DNA of 64,000 bases. Source: Marasmitruncus massiliensis (GTDB lineage: Bacteria; Bacillota; Clostridia; Oscillospirales; Ruminococcaceae). The stretch covers positions 1 to 64,000 of the forward strand of contig NZ_FYDE01000001.1 in assembly GCF_900186535.1 (NCBI RefSeq), read 5' to 3'. The notes below the pieces were generated by a model, which had not been told where the DNA came from, searched no databases, and saw only the letters and a list, made by a program, of their open reading frames with translations. Positions 15,075 through 23,888 of this stretch are shown here, piece after piece; within the stretch, counting starts at the first letter, position 1, and the number at the start of each line of letters is the position of its first letter. The translations under genes and the position numbers were made by a program.

Positions 15075-15728
15075 CTAAATAAGAGGTGCCTCACCGCTGA
15101 GCAGCAGGTCGAATGTTGCGTCTTTCGATTGTTTCAGATGCGCGCAAAGCTCCTGCGCGGCAAGCTCCCAGTCCTTTTTCAGGCACGCCTTTACAATGCT
15201 CAGATGCTCCTTTATGGTCTCCGACAGCCGGTTATCCTGTATTTTCCCGGTCATGACGCGGAACCGAAGGTTCTGGTTATGAATATCGGCATAGGTTTGA
15301 AGCAGAAATCGGTTCTGAATCACATTGATAATCGCATAGTGGAACTCATCGTCCATTAAGAAGAATTCATCCATCGTATATTGCTGGCTCTGGTCGGAAA
15401 ACTTTGTATAATAGCTCATAATCAGCTCTTCCGGCATCAGATATCCGAACTTGCGCAGCGCATAAGGCTCCAAAAGCATGCGGACTTCGAATATCATGTT
15501 AATTTCACTGATAGAAAGGCTGGAAACCATAATGCCCTTTTTCGGAAGGATTTTAATGAGGCCTTCCTGCTCCAGACGGCTGAGCGCGTCGCGGATCGGA
15601 GTACGGCTGACGTTGATCTCTTCGCGGAGAATTTCTTCATTCAACAAGGTGTTGGGCGCATATTGGCAGGTAATAATTTTTTCCTTGATGATATTATATG
15701 CCTGCAGTTTCAGTGATTCTTTTTTCAT
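15075..15728 (-). CDS. GntR/FadR-subfamily transcription regulator
   Basis: It has 217 residues. The N-terminal winged helix is at about 10-70 (NEEILREEINVSRTPIRDALSRLEQEGLI, the GntR signature). The C-terminal FCD domain (about 85-210) carries the metal-site residues expected there: an Asp in the MDDEFH segment plus later His residues. FCD regulators bind sugar acids or other carboxylates. AAAGGA precedes the ATG at 15728. It is divergent from the dehydrogenase-TRAP operon at 16025, whose promoter contains a GTTGT-AC-ACAAC palindrome, so it most likely represses that operon until the substrate is present. Confidence 0.85.
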   Translation of the reverse strand: MKKESLKLQAYNIIKEKIITCQYAPNTLLNEEILREEINVSRTPIRDALSRLEQEGLIKILPKKGIMVSSLSISEINMIFEVRMLLEPYALRKFGYLMPEELIMSYYTKFSDQSQQYTMDEFFLMDDEFHYAIINVIQNRFLLQTYADIHNQNLRFRVMTGKIQDNRLSETIKEHLSIVKACLKKDWELAAQELCAHLKQSKDATFDLLLSGEAPLI

Positions 15729-15932
15729 GTTATTTTTCCTTTCCTCAGTTTTCGTAAAAGCACCGTTATCATCTGTCTAAAGTATACTATAAGAATCCTA
15801 ATCTGCCAAGAGTTTGTTAAAAGATTACCGTAGTATGTCTGAAATTGGAAATTTGATTGTAGTACATCAACAAAATTATCGTGATTTACTTAGATATGAT
15901 GTCCGAAAATTTGAATAGTTTGTGAAAATTTA

Positions 15933-15976
15933 TTGACACTGATGGATTTATCATTTATTCTTACGTTGTACACAAC
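15933..15976 (+). promoter_or_regulatory. Promoter and candidate GntR operator for the TRAP operon
   Basis: -35 TTGACA (15933-15938), 17-base spacer, -10 TATTCT (15956-15961). The palindrome GTTGTACACAAC (15965-15976) sits on the expected transcription start, a typical repressor position. FadR-subfamily sites often have TTGTnnACAA-like cores. The start codon of the first gene follows at 16025. Confidence 0.65.
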
Positions 15977-16024
15977 AGAGCCTTGATGCATCAGGGAGGT
16001 AATAAAGCAAAGGTGGATTTCTGA

Positions 16025-17050
16025 ATGAAAGCAATTTTTATTGAAGAACCGGGCAAGGTAATTCTTCGCGAAATTGAAAAGCCGGTTCCAAAAAAGGGCG
16101 AGGCACTGCTGAAACTCCTCTACGGCGGAATCTGCGGCAGCGATCTTGGCTCTTACCGCGGAACATTCGCTTATTTTTCCTACCCCCGCATCCCCGGACA
16201 TGAATTCTCGGCGGAGATTATCGAGATCGGTCCAAACGAGCAGGGCTTCAAGCCGGGAATGATTGTGACCTGCAACCCCTATTTTAACTGCGGACACTGC
16301 TATTCCTGCCGCCGCGGCCTGGTCAACTGCTGCACCGACAACCAGACCATGGGCGTACAGCGCGAGGGGGCGTTCGCGGAATACATCACCATGCCGGCGG
16401 AACGCCTTTGCGACGGCAAAGGCCTGCCCGCAAAAACACTTGCACTGATTGAGCCGTTCTGCATCAGCTATCACGGAGTTTCCCGCGCTAAGGTAAAAGT
16501 GGGCGAAAAGGTTTTGGTCATCGGTGCAGGAACCATCGGCGTGCTGGCCGCTGTCGCGGCAAAGCAGCAGGGTGCTTTGGTTTATATCAGCGACGTCGCG
16601 CAGGGCAAACTAGAGTATGCAAAACAATTCGGTATAGACGGCACTTTACTGAATGACTCTGCGGAACATTTTGCGCAGCAGGTCAAAGACATTACAAACG
16701 GTGATGGATTTGACGTAACGATCGAGGCGGTCGGGCTGCCGTCCACCTTCCAGAATTGCATCGACGCCGCGGCATTTGGAGGCCGCGTGGTGCTGATTGG
16801 CGTCGGCAAAAAGAACCTCGACTTTAATTTTACCCTTTTGCAGAAAAAAGAACTGAATGTGTTTGGTTCTCGGAATGCGAAGACCAAAGATTTTATCGAG
16901 CTGATCGATATGGTCAAACAAGGAAATGTTCCGCTTGAAAAAATCGTAACAAACGTTTATCCTTTCGAGGATGCTGCAATCGCATTTTCTGAATTTGATA
17001 AAAACGCGGGATCTATGTTAAAAGTCGTGTTAGATTTTACAAAACAGTAA
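16025..17050 (+). CDS. Zinc-dependent sugar(-acid) or polyol dehydrogenase
   Basis: The 341-residue medium-chain dehydrogenase has catalytic zinc ligands in GGICGSD (Cys37) and GHEF (His60 area, with Glu). The structural zinc Cys cluster is CGHCYSCRRGLVNCC (about 91-105), and the NAD-binding site is VIGAGTIGVLAA (about 166). The nearest functional types are sorbitol, threonine and L-galactonate/L-gulonate 5-dehydrogenases. It is the first gene of an operon with TRAP dctPQM, so it probably oxidises a hydroxyl of the imported compound. GGAGG lies upstream. Exact substrate cannot be read from the sequence. Confidence 0.8.
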   Translation: MKAIFIEEPGKVILREIEKPVPKKGEALLKLLYGGICGSDLGSYRGTFAYFSYPRIPGHEFSAEIIEIGPNEQGFKPGMIVTCNPYFNCGHCYSCRRGLVNCCTDNQTMGVQREGAFAEYITMPAERLCDGKGLPAKTLALIEPFCISYHGVSRAKVKVGEKVLVIGAGTIGVLAAVAAKQQGALVYISDVAQGKLEYAKQFGIDGTLLNDSAEHFAQQVKDITNGDGFDVTIEAVGLPSTFQNCIDAAAFGGRVVLIGVGKKNLDFNFTLLQKKELNVFGSRNAKTKDFIELIDMVKQGNVPLEKIVTNVYPFEDAAIAFSEFDKNAGSMLKVVLDFTKQ

Positions 17051-17090
17051 AATCAATCATAAAACCGTAATTATGAAGGGAGAACATCTT

Positions 17091-18179
17091 ATGAAAATGA
17101 AGAGAATTACAGGATTTGCTTTAGCAGGTATTCTGTCCATGTCTATGCTTGCCGCCTGCGGGAACTCGGGGGCATCCAGCTCTGCCGATTCCGCAGCCCC
17201 GTCCTCCGAGGCGTCTTCAGTTTCCAGTGAAGCAGCCGCACCCGCGTCGGGAGAAGCCACGGTCATCCAGGTCGGCTTTGAAAACTCGATCAGCGAGCCG
17301 TTTGGCCAGGGTCTTGTCAAATGGCAGGAACTGGTTGACGAAAAGAGCAACGGCACTCTGAAAATTGAACTTTATCCGGACAGCCAGCTGGGCTCCAAGA
17401 GTGAGCTCATCGACTCCATGCTGCTGGGCGAGCCGGTTGTGACCCTTGCTGACGGCGCGTTCTATGCGGATTATGGTGTTCCCGATTTCGGTATCGTCTT
17501 CGGACCGTTCCTGTTTGACGACTGGGACCAGTGCTGGAAGCTGACCGAGTCCGACTGGTATAAACAGCAGAGCGATAAGCTTGAGGAAAAAGGCCTGAAA
17601 CTGGTCGCGTCTAACTGGGTTTACGGTGAGCGCCATACTCTGACCACCAAACCGGTGAACACTGTGGACGATCTGAAAGGCCTGAAAATCCGCGTTCCCG
17701 GCAACCAGATCCAGTCGATCGGTTTTGACGTTCTGGGCGCTACTTCCACCGGCATGGATCTGGGCGACGTTTACCAGGCGCTCCAGTCCAAAACTATTGA
17801 CGGCGCTGAAAACCCGCTGGCGACCCTCTATGGGCGCAAACTGCAGGAAGTTGCAAAATATCTGATTCTGGACGGCCACGTCAAGAACTTCACCACGCTG
17901 GTCTGCTCCGCGGATATGTTTAATTCCCTGACCCCCGAACAGCAGGATCTGCTGGTTTCCACCTGCCAGGAAGCAGGTCTCTACAACAACGTGCTGCAGG
18001 AAAAATCCGAAGCGGATTATCTCCAGAAGATGAAGGACGAAGGCGTAACCGTGGTAGAGCCCAGCCCGGAAGTCCTCCAGGGATTCAAAGACAAAGCGCA
18101 GGAATTCTATACGAAGGGCGATGTATTTGGCTGGTCTGACGGTCTTTATGAGACGGTAAAGGCCGCTATGGGGGCCTAA
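17091..18179 (+). CDS. dctP: TRAP transporter substrate-binding protein DctP family
   Basis: It has 362 residues from ATG 17091 (AAGGGAG upstream). The lipoprotein signal has lipobox LAAC (Cys23), followed by a Ser/Ala linker. The binding domain has DctP features: LYPDSQLGSKSELIDSML, LKGLKIRVPG with the conserved Arg that binds the substrate carboxylate, and YQALQSKTIDGAENP. Substrates are therefore organic or sugar acids. It works with the membrane subunits encoded immediately downstream. The lipid anchor replaces the free periplasmic form of Gram-negative bacteria. Confidence 0.9.
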   Translation: MKMKRITGFALAGILSMSMLAACGNSGASSSADSAAPSSEASSVSSEAAAPASGEATVIQVGFENSISEPFGQGLVKWQELVDEKSNGTLKIELYPDSQLGSKSELIDSMLLGEPVVTLADGAFYADYGVPDFGIVFGPFLFDDWDQCWKLTESDWYKQQSDKLEEKGLKLVASNWVYGERHTLTTKPVNTVDDLKGLKIRVPGNQIQSIGFDVLGATSTGMDLGDVYQALQSKTIDGAENPLATLYGRKLQEVAKYLILDGHVKNFTTLVCSADMFNSLTPEQQDLLVSTCQEAGLYNNVLQEKSEADYLQKMKDEGVTVVEPSPEVLQGFKDKAQEFYTKGDVFGWSDGLYETVKAAMGA

Positions 18180-18197
18180 TCCAAGAGGAGGGTTATC

Positions 18198-18701
18198 TTG
18201 AAACAGCCTAAAAGCAAACTTCTGTCCGTGATCGGCAATCTGGACATTGCGGTTGCGTCTCTCACCCTGCTGGTTCTGATTGCGCTTACCTGTTATGGCG
18301 TTATCATGCGTTATGTGATCGGCCAGCCGTTAACATGGCTGGAGGAAGTCCAGACGGCCTGCATGGTTTGGATCGTGTTCGGTGCCGGCGGTGCGGCATT
18401 CCGCACCGGAAGCCACGTGGCAATTGAAATGGTCGTAGAGCTATTTCCAAAAAAGGTTCAGAAAGTTTTCGACATCCTGATTTCCGCTGTTGTGATAGCT
18501 GTGATAGGGTATCTGTTTTATCAAAGCATCGGTTTCATCAATATGTTTGTAAAGAGCGGACGCTCCACCAGCATGCTGAAGATACCATTTACGGTCATCT
18601 ACGGCATGGCGCCTGTTTCCTACGTCCTGATGATCATCAGCTATTTTTACGCAATAATCACAGGAACAAAATCCGAGGTTAAGGAGGCAATTGGAGAATG
18701 A
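18198..18701 (+). CDS. dctQ: TRAP transporter small membrane subunit DctQ
   Basis: The 167-residue protein has four membrane helices and the typical LTWLEEVQTACMVWIVFGAGGAAFR segment in the middle of the family signature. It starts at TTG 18198 with GAGGAGG 6 bases before it. Its stop overlaps the DctM start by four bases (ATGA). It pairs with DctM to form the sodium-coupled permease. Confidence 0.9.
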   Translation: MKQPKSKLLSVIGNLDIAVASLTLLVLIALTCYGVIMRYVIGQPLTWLEEVQTACMVWIVFGAGGAAFRTGSHVAIEMVVELFPKKVQKVFDILISAVVIAVIGYLFYQSIGFINMFVKSGRSTSMLKIPFTVIYGMAPVSYVLMIISYFYAIITGTKSEVKEAIGE

Positions 18702-19984
18702 ATGAAATTTTGATTCTCGCATCAGTCGTGATGCTGGTTTTACTGTTCTTCAAGGTGCCGGTTTACATCTCGGTGCTTGGCGGATCAGCGGTTTATTTCC
18801 TGCTGAATCCTAAGGTAAACCCGATCGTTTTCGCCCAGCAGGCAATTACCGGTACGGAGAGCATCTCCCTGCTTGCGATTCCCTTCTTTGTGTGCGCCGG
18901 TATCTTTATGAACTACACCGGTGTAACCAAGCGGATCATGTCCTTCTGCGAAGTCATTACAGGGCGCATGTCCGGCGGCCTTGCGCAGGTGAACGTTCTC
19001 CTCTCCACCCTAATGGGCGGCCTGTCCGGTTCCAACATTGCGGATGCGGCAATGGAGGCAAAGATGCTGGTTCCCGAAATGGAGAAAAAAGGGTTTTCCA
19101 ACTCTTTCTCCAGCGTTGTAACAGCGGCTTCCTCCATGATCACGCCGCTGATCCCCCCGGGGATTGCCATGATCCTGTATGGCTGCATTGCCAATGTTTC
19201 CATCGGCAAGCTGTTTGTTTCCGGAATTGGGGTGGGCACCCTTCTCTGCGTGTCCATGATGCTGCTGGTCAAATTTGTTTCTGAAAAGCGCGGTTATCTG
19301 CCGCTGCGCAGCACACGCGTAACCGGCAAGGAATTCGGCGCAGCCCTGAAACCGGCAGTTCTTCCGCTCTGCCTGCCGATCATCATCATCGGCGGCATCC
19401 GCCTCGGCGTGTTTACCGCGACTGAGGCCGGCGCGGTTGCGATCCTGTATGCCGCGATTTTGGGGCTGATCTATCGCGAGATACACATCAAGGATATGAT
19501 GCAGGGCCTGAAAGAAACCGTTACAACCACTGCGTCCATCATGCTGATCGTTTCCGCGGCATCTGTTTTCTCCTGGATTCTGACCAAAGAACGGATTCCG
19601 CAACAACTGACCGAATGGATTGTAGGCTCCATCAGCAATAAATATGTATTCCTGATTATCGTCAACATTTTCCTGCTGATCGTCGGTATGTTCATTGAAG
19701 GCAACGCGTCCATGATTGTTCTGGTTCCGCTGCTTGCCCCGGTAGCTGCCGCATATGGTATTGACGAAATCCAGTTTGCGATGATTTACATCTTCAATAA
19801 TGCCATCGGCGCATTATCTCCTCCGATGGGCACCCTGATGTTTGTCACCTGCAGTATTACAAAATGCAAAACAAAAGATTTCATCAAGGAAGCTGTTCCG
19901 TTTTACATTTTGCTGGCAATCAACCTGTTGCTTTTGACCTATATTCCAATCTTCTCAACAGGGTTGGTCAGACTGTTCTATTAA
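18698..19984 (+). CDS. dctM: TRAP transporter large permease DctM
   Basis: The 428-residue protein has about 12 membrane segments. Family features include FKVPVYISVLGG, LLAIPFFVCAGIFMN, SAASSMITPLIPPG-type helix breaks (here AASSMITPLIPPG) and the C-terminal AIGALSPPMGTLMFVTC. It carries the transport path for the acid bound by DctP. It is followed by a terminator, so the dehydrogenase-dctPQM operon has four genes. Confidence 0.9.
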   Translation: MNEILILASVVMLVLLFFKVPVYISVLGGSAVYFLLNPKVNPIVFAQQAITGTESISLLAIPFFVCAGIFMNYTGVTKRIMSFCEVITGRMSGGLAQVNVLLSTLMGGLSGSNIADAAMEAKMLVPEMEKKGFSNSFSSVVTAASSMITPLIPPGIAMILYGCIANVSIGKLFVSGIGVGTLLCVSMMLLVKFVSEKRGYLPLRSTRVTGKEFGAALKPAVLPLCLPIIIIGGIRLGVFTATEAGAVAILYAAILGLIYREIHIKDMMQGLKETVTTTASIMLIVSAASVFSWILTKERIPQQLTEWIVGSISNKYVFLIIVNIFLLIVGMFIEGNASMIVLVPLLAPVAAAYGIDEIQFAMIYIFNNAIGALSPPMGTLMFVTCSITKCKTKDFIKEAVPFYILLAINLLLLTYIPIFSTGLVRLFY

Positions 19985-20002
19985 ATAATCGTATAACATA
20001 TC

Positions 20003-20034
20003 AAAGGCCTGCATATTATGCAGGCCTTTTTCTC
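20003..20034 (+). terminator. Terminator of the dehydrogenase-TRAP operon
   Basis: AAAGGCCTGCAT-ATT-ATGCAGGCCTTTTT, a 12-bp stem with a T run. Confidence 0.95.
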
Positions 20035-20244
20035 TTGCCTTGCTTTCACATGATCCCTGATTTGAATTTTCCGCTCTGCTTTTGATTTAATTGATGCCAT
20101 TATATCATTCATCGGATACATTGCAAACAGATCTCTTTTCTATGTACTGCTGCTTTATGGTTTTATTTTTGCAGCAGACGGAGAGGATTCCCCTCCTTTT
20201 TAGCTTCCGGCTGCCTGCCGGCGGGGCCGTATGCAGGCAGATAT

Positions 20245-20427
20245 TCATGTCACACTGCCCATGCCCCTGATTTTGCTGACATATTCCTGCATATCTTCAA
20301 ATGTGTTGATGTCTTTCTCCTTGATTTTATCCTGAATCTCTTTCGGCAGTGAATAATAATATTCATAGCTGGAAGAATCCTGGTCCAATAAATCGGAAAG
20401 GCCCACATAGATACTTCCTCTAATCAT
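20245..20427 (-). CDS. Small acidic protein of unknown function, second gene of a pair
   Basis: The 60-residue protein starts at ATG 20427, chosen because AGGAGG lies 7 bases before it. It contains GLSDLLDQDSSSYEYYYSLP followed by an amphipathic helix-rich segment (KDINTFEDMQEYVSKI). It overlaps the upstream small gene (20420-20569) by 8 bases. It has no membrane segment or cysteine. I do not recognise the family. The YYYSLP and INTFEDMQEY pattern looks conserved rather than random, and could be found by searching for short clostridial proteins. Confidence 0.55.
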   Translation of the reverse strand: MIRGSIYVGLSDLLDQDSSSYEYYYSLPKEIQDKIKEKDINTFEDMQEYVSKIRGMGSVT

Positions 20428-20569
20428 TTTGCACCTCCTGTGTCTGGTTTGCTTTTTCATATGCAACTAAATAGATTTCTTTATGCGTATCCTGGCTGAT
20501 TTGATTTTCCAGCCGCTTGATTTCTGTTTCGACACGCTGAGATAAATCAGCGTATTTTACGGATTCCAT
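20420..20569 (-). CDS. Very small helical protein, first gene of a pair
   Basis: The 49-residue frame begins MESVKYADLSQRVETEIKRL and ends KANQTQEVQND. It is preceded by GAGGTGATATTATA and its own stop TAG overlaps the start of the next small gene, a coupled two-gene arrangement. It is charged and predicted to be helical. No known family was recognised; a toxin-antitoxin pair or a spore-related pair are possibilities with no direct support. Confidence 0.5.
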   Translation of the reverse strand: MESVKYADLSQRVETEIKRLENQISQDTHKEIYLVAYEKANQTQEVQND

Positions 20570-20943
20570 TATAATATCACCTCAAAATCTATTCTTTCCA
20601 TGCCGGAAGCTGAAATAAGCTGGTATTCTTGGAAAAAATAATGGAGACGATCAAATCGGCCAGATGGCATTTTGAGGGATTCTGCCCGAATCGAACGTCA
20701 AAACGTTCAAAGGCCGATCTTTTCCATTGGTGATTCATCCTAAATTTTAAATCTCTTATTGACAACTGTTATGAATTTTTTATAATAATAATTACAACAA
20801 CCTATCATACAGGTATACATCATACATTTCCCTGATATTCTGCAAGCAGTATGATAAATAACAGGTTTTAAACGCATCCTGATCTTGCAATCCAAGCAAA
20901 CCGATGTTATCATTAAAAGAAAGAAAATGATGCGGAGGAGACT
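20570..20943. other. Intergenic region without a gene
   Basis: About 370 AT-rich bases between two divergent units. It contains a split inverted pair, ATCGGCC ... GGCCGAT (near 20656 and 20711), and GAACG-TCAAAA-CGTTC (around 20693-20708), possibly regulatory. It presumably holds promoters for the small-gene pair and the GntR gene; I cannot place them with confidence. Confidence 0.4.
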
Positions 20944-21660
20944 ATGGATACCATACAGCCGATAAAGCGGATGAATGTGAGCGATCAGGTATTTGATCAG
21001 CTGAAAGCCCAGTTTCTAAGCGGAAACTGGCAGCCGGGAGAAAAAATCCCCTCGGAAAACGAGCTTTCGGAAAAATTTCAGGTCAGCCGGGTTACTATCC
21101 GGCAGGCTTTGCAGCGGCTGACTGCTCTGGGATTGCTGGAAACCAGGTTTGGTGAAGGTTCGTTTGTAAAAAAGGCGGAAGTGGGCAATTTTATGAATGT
21201 TCTGGTTCCCCAAGCCTATCTTTCAAAAAACTCCACGCTGGAAGTGCTTGAGTTCCGGCAGGTAGTTGAAACCGAATCGGCGGGGCTTGCCGCCGAGCGC
21301 GCAGCTTCGGAAGATATCAGGCAACTGGAAGAAATCCTGGCAGAAATGGAACGGCTGAAAGAGGATTCCCTTGCATTTGCCAAAGCGGACCTCGATTTTC
21401 ATGTCGCGGTTTCCCGCATTACGCGCAATTCATTAATCATTGCCACCAACTCTATCCTCAACGATATTCTCAGCGTTTCCATGCAGGATATTGTGGAACA
21501 GCTGGGGTTTGAAATCGGTCTTTATTATCACAAAAAAATCATTAACGCTATCGCCGCCAATGACGCGAAAGCCGCAACCAGTATTATGCGCGAGCATATC
21601 TGCAAAACGCGGGAGCGCTATCAGGAGCGTAAACATGACACGCCGGAAATAGAAGACTGA
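20944..21660 (+). CDS. GntR/FadR-subfamily regulator of the transketolase cluster
   Basis: It has 238 residues. The winged helix spans about 10-75 (PGEKIPSENELSEKFQVSRVTIRQALQRL). The FCD domain at 95-225 holds FRQVVETESAGLAAERA, DLDFHVAVSRITRNSL and the metal-ligand His of the IMREHI segment. GCGGAGGAG precedes the ATG. It is co-directional with and upstream of the dehydrogenase-transketolase-reductase genes starting at 21955, which it probably controls. It is a different protein from the GntR at 15075. Confidence 0.85.
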   Translation: MDTIQPIKRMNVSDQVFDQLKAQFLSGNWQPGEKIPSENELSEKFQVSRVTIRQALQRLTALGLLETRFGEGSFVKKAEVGNFMNVLVPQAYLSKNSTLEVLEFRQVVETESAGLAAERAASEDIRQLEEILAEMERLKEDSLAFAKADLDFHVAVSRITRNSLIIATNSILNDILSVSMQDIVEQLGFEIGLYYHKKIINAIAANDAKAATSIMREHICKTRERYQERKHDTPEIED

Positions 21661-21827
21661 CAATCGGCGTTCCTTTTTGTCCTTACCTGTATGACAGCTA
21701 TCAGCAATACAGGTCGTTCGGTTTTTTGGCAGGCCTGCTGTCCCAAACGGACAGCTTACAGACATAAGAATTGCCAACCAGACAAATGACAGAAATGAGG
21801 TGGAAAAATATTCGTGAAAAAAGGTAG

Positions 21828-21920
21828 GCAAACAGGCAGTTCATAAACCAGACCGTATGGTTCACCGGTCTAGTGGTCCTGCTGATCTGCAACGCCGTAT
21901 TCGGCGGCATAGTGCTCTGA
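21828..21920 (+). pseudogene. Possible C-terminal remnant of a membrane transporter
   Basis: A short open stretch encodes FINQTVWFTGLVVLLICNAV and FGGIVL before a TGA at 21918, a plausible last membrane helix. Nothing upstream in any frame continues it. The surrounding 294 bases between the GntR gene and the dehydrogenase hold no other gene. This may be a deletion scar or chance. Confidence 0.25.
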
Positions 21921-21954
21921 CGGTACAACTGATTCTTAAAGTGAGGTTTTTAAC

Positions 21955-22980
21955 ATGAAAGGCATTGTTTACAAGGGCCCGAACATCCTGAGCTATCAGG
22001 ATGTTCCGGACGTTTCCCCCAAGGCGGGCGAAGTCAAGCTGCGCGTCAAGGCGTGCGGCATCTGCGGAAGCGATGTGCACGGCTACCTCGGGCTGACCGG
22101 CAGGCGGCTGGAGCCTATGATGATGGGGCACGAATTTGCCGGTGAAATCGTAGAGCTCGGCGAAGGCGTTTCCGATAAAAAGGTGGGCGGCAGAGTCGCA
22201 GTTTACCCGGTGGATTTCTGCGGGGAATGCGAGATGTGCGCCAAAGGCGACGTTCACCTCTGCCTGCATAAGCGGGCGTTCGGCGTTCTGGATGTGGACG
22301 GAGCGTTCGCGGAGTATATCTGTGTTCCCGCAAAATGCTGCTTCCCTGTCGACAAACAGGTGTCCTGGGCGATCGGAAGCCTGATGGAGCCTCTCGCGGT
22401 TTCCTACCGAGGCGTAGGGCATGCGGGCGACCTGACCGGGAAAAATGTTCTGCTGGTGGGAACCGGAACCATCGGGCTGCTGGCGCTTGCCTGTGTCAAG
22501 ATGAAAAATCCGCGCAAAATCTTTGTTTCCGACCTCAGCGATACCCGTCTTCAGGTCGCCAAGAGCATGGGTGCTGACATCATTATCAACCCCGGCAAAG
22601 AAGATCTGAAAGAAATCATCCTCGCCAACACCGGCAACAAAGGGGTGGACGTGGCAATTGAAGCGGTCGGCGCGACCGCAACGGTGCAGCAAGCGATGGC
22701 CGCGCTGGCTTTCGGCGGCACGGCCGTCTGGATCGGCAACAACAAGCCGATGGTGGAAATCAACATGCAGGAGATCGTGACGCGTGAACTGACGGTGCAT
22801 GGTTCCTTCCTGTATGGATACGACGAGTTCAGGGCCGTAGTGGAACTGCTCAACAAGGGCAAGCTGAACGTGGCGCCGCTGATCAGCAAGGAAATCTCAC
22901 TTGCCGAGGCGCCCGGCTACTTCTATAAACTGGCGCACGACCCCGGCGATCTGATCAAGGTCGTCGTAGTGGATCAATAA
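21955..22980 (+). CDS. Zinc-dependent polyol/sugar dehydrogenase
   Basis: The 341-residue medium-chain dehydrogenase has catalytic zinc ligands in CGICGSDVHG (Cys37) and GHEFAGE, a structural zinc cluster CGECEMCAKGDVHLC, and Rossmann motif VGTGTIGLLAL. It is most like the galactitol-1-phosphate/sorbitol dehydrogenase and 2,3-butanediol-type branch. AGTGAGG lies before the ATG. It leads a run with a split transketolase and a GarR-type reductase, so it probably makes the ketose that feeds the transketolase. It is only distantly similar to the enzyme at 16025. Confidence 0.8.
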   Translation: MKGIVYKGPNILSYQDVPDVSPKAGEVKLRVKACGICGSDVHGYLGLTGRRLEPMMMGHEFAGEIVELGEGVSDKKVGGRVAVYPVDFCGECEMCAKGDVHLCLHKRAFGVLDVDGAFAEYICVPAKCCFPVDKQVSWAIGSLMEPLAVSYRGVGHAGDLTGKNVLLVGTGTIGLLALACVKMKNPRKIFVSDLSDTRLQVAKSMGADIIINPGKEDLKEIILANTGNKGVDVAIEAVGATATVQQAMAALAFGGTAVWIGNNKPMVEINMQEIVTRELTVHGSFLYGYDEFRAVVELLNKGKLNVAPLISKEISLAEAPGYFYKLAHDPGDLIKVVVVDQ

Positions 22981-23024
22981 ATACGGCTCAACGGCAGCCG
23001 TTCAGAAACAGGGAGGCAGGTTGT

Positions 23025-23870
23025 ATGGAAAACCGGGAAACAATCAAAAAAATACAGAGGCTTGCGGCCAAAATCCGCCGCGACGTCGTCCTCATGATCG
23101 GCGACGAGGGGCATGTCGGCCATCTTGGCGGTTCCTGCTCAAGCGCGGACATTGTGGCGGCGCTTTACGGCCATAAAATGAAATTTGATCCCCAGAACCC
23201 CAAATGGGAGGAACGGGATAAATTTATTTACAGCAAGGGCCATGCGGCGATTGCCCAATATGCGGCAATGGCAGAGATGGGCTACTTCCCCACCGAAGAG
23301 CTGACCACAGTAAAGAGCCTCGGCGCAAGGCTTCAGGGTCACCCCGACCGTCTCAAGACGCCGGGCATCGAAGCCGGTACCGGTTCGCTGGGTCAGGGCC
23401 TTTCCATTGCCAACGGCATGGCGCTTGCCATGCGGCTGGATGGCCGATACCGCAAGGTCTATTGCATCATGGGCGACGGGGAAATGGCTGAAGGCCAGAT
23501 CTGGGAAGCCGCGATGGCAGCCGCCAATTTCAAGCTGGACAATGTCGTCGGTATCATCGACCAGAACCGCCTGCAGGCAACCGGCGCGGTGGTTGACCGG
23601 TTCAACACCAATCCCCTGCCTGAAAAATGGGAGGGCTTCGGCTGGCATGTCATTGAAGTTGACGGGCATCATATAGAAGAAATCCTCCGCGCACTCGATG
23701 AGGCGGACACTGTGAAGGGCAAGCCCACGGTGATTATCGCCCATACCGTCAAGGGAAAAGGCATTTCGTTCACGGAAAATGTTGTTGCTTTCCACAACGG
23801 AGCGCTGACGAAAGAACAATACGAGACCGCGCTGAAAGAGCTTGACGCGCAGATCTCAGCATTGAATTGA
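23025..23870 (+). CDS. Transketolase, N-terminal (thiamine-diphosphate-binding) subunit
   Basis: The 281-residue protein covers only the first third of a classical transketolase. His72 lies in SKGHAA, and the thiamine diphosphate/Mg motif is GDGEMAEGQIWE (Asp151) with the matching ...IDQNRLQ. It forms an active enzyme with the C-terminal subunit encoded 18 bases downstream. In the standard reaction a two-carbon unit moves from a ketose to an aldose. Its placement with dehydrogenases and sugar-acid transport genes suggests a dedicated catabolic substrate instead of the pentose-phosphate pathway. Confidence 0.9.
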   Translation: MENRETIKKIQRLAAKIRRDVVLMIGDEGHVGHLGGSCSSADIVAALYGHKMKFDPQNPKWEERDKFIYSKGHAAIAQYAAMAEMGYFPTEELTTVKSLGARLQGHPDRLKTPGIEAGTGSLGQGLSIANGMALAMRLDGRYRKVYCIMGDGEMAEGQIWEAAMAAANFKLDNVVGIIDQNRLQATGAVVDRFNTNPLPEKWEGFGWHVIEVDGHHIEEILRALDEADTVKGKPTVIIAHTVKGKGISFTENVVAFHNGALTKEQYETALKELDAQISALN

Positions 23871-23888
23871 AGAGGAGGGTGCGCTATA

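Noticed and set aside
20656-20740. tRNA-like fragment suggested by GATTCTGCCCGAATCGAAC
   Set aside because: No cloverleaf can be drawn and no acceptor or anticodon arm is present on either strand.
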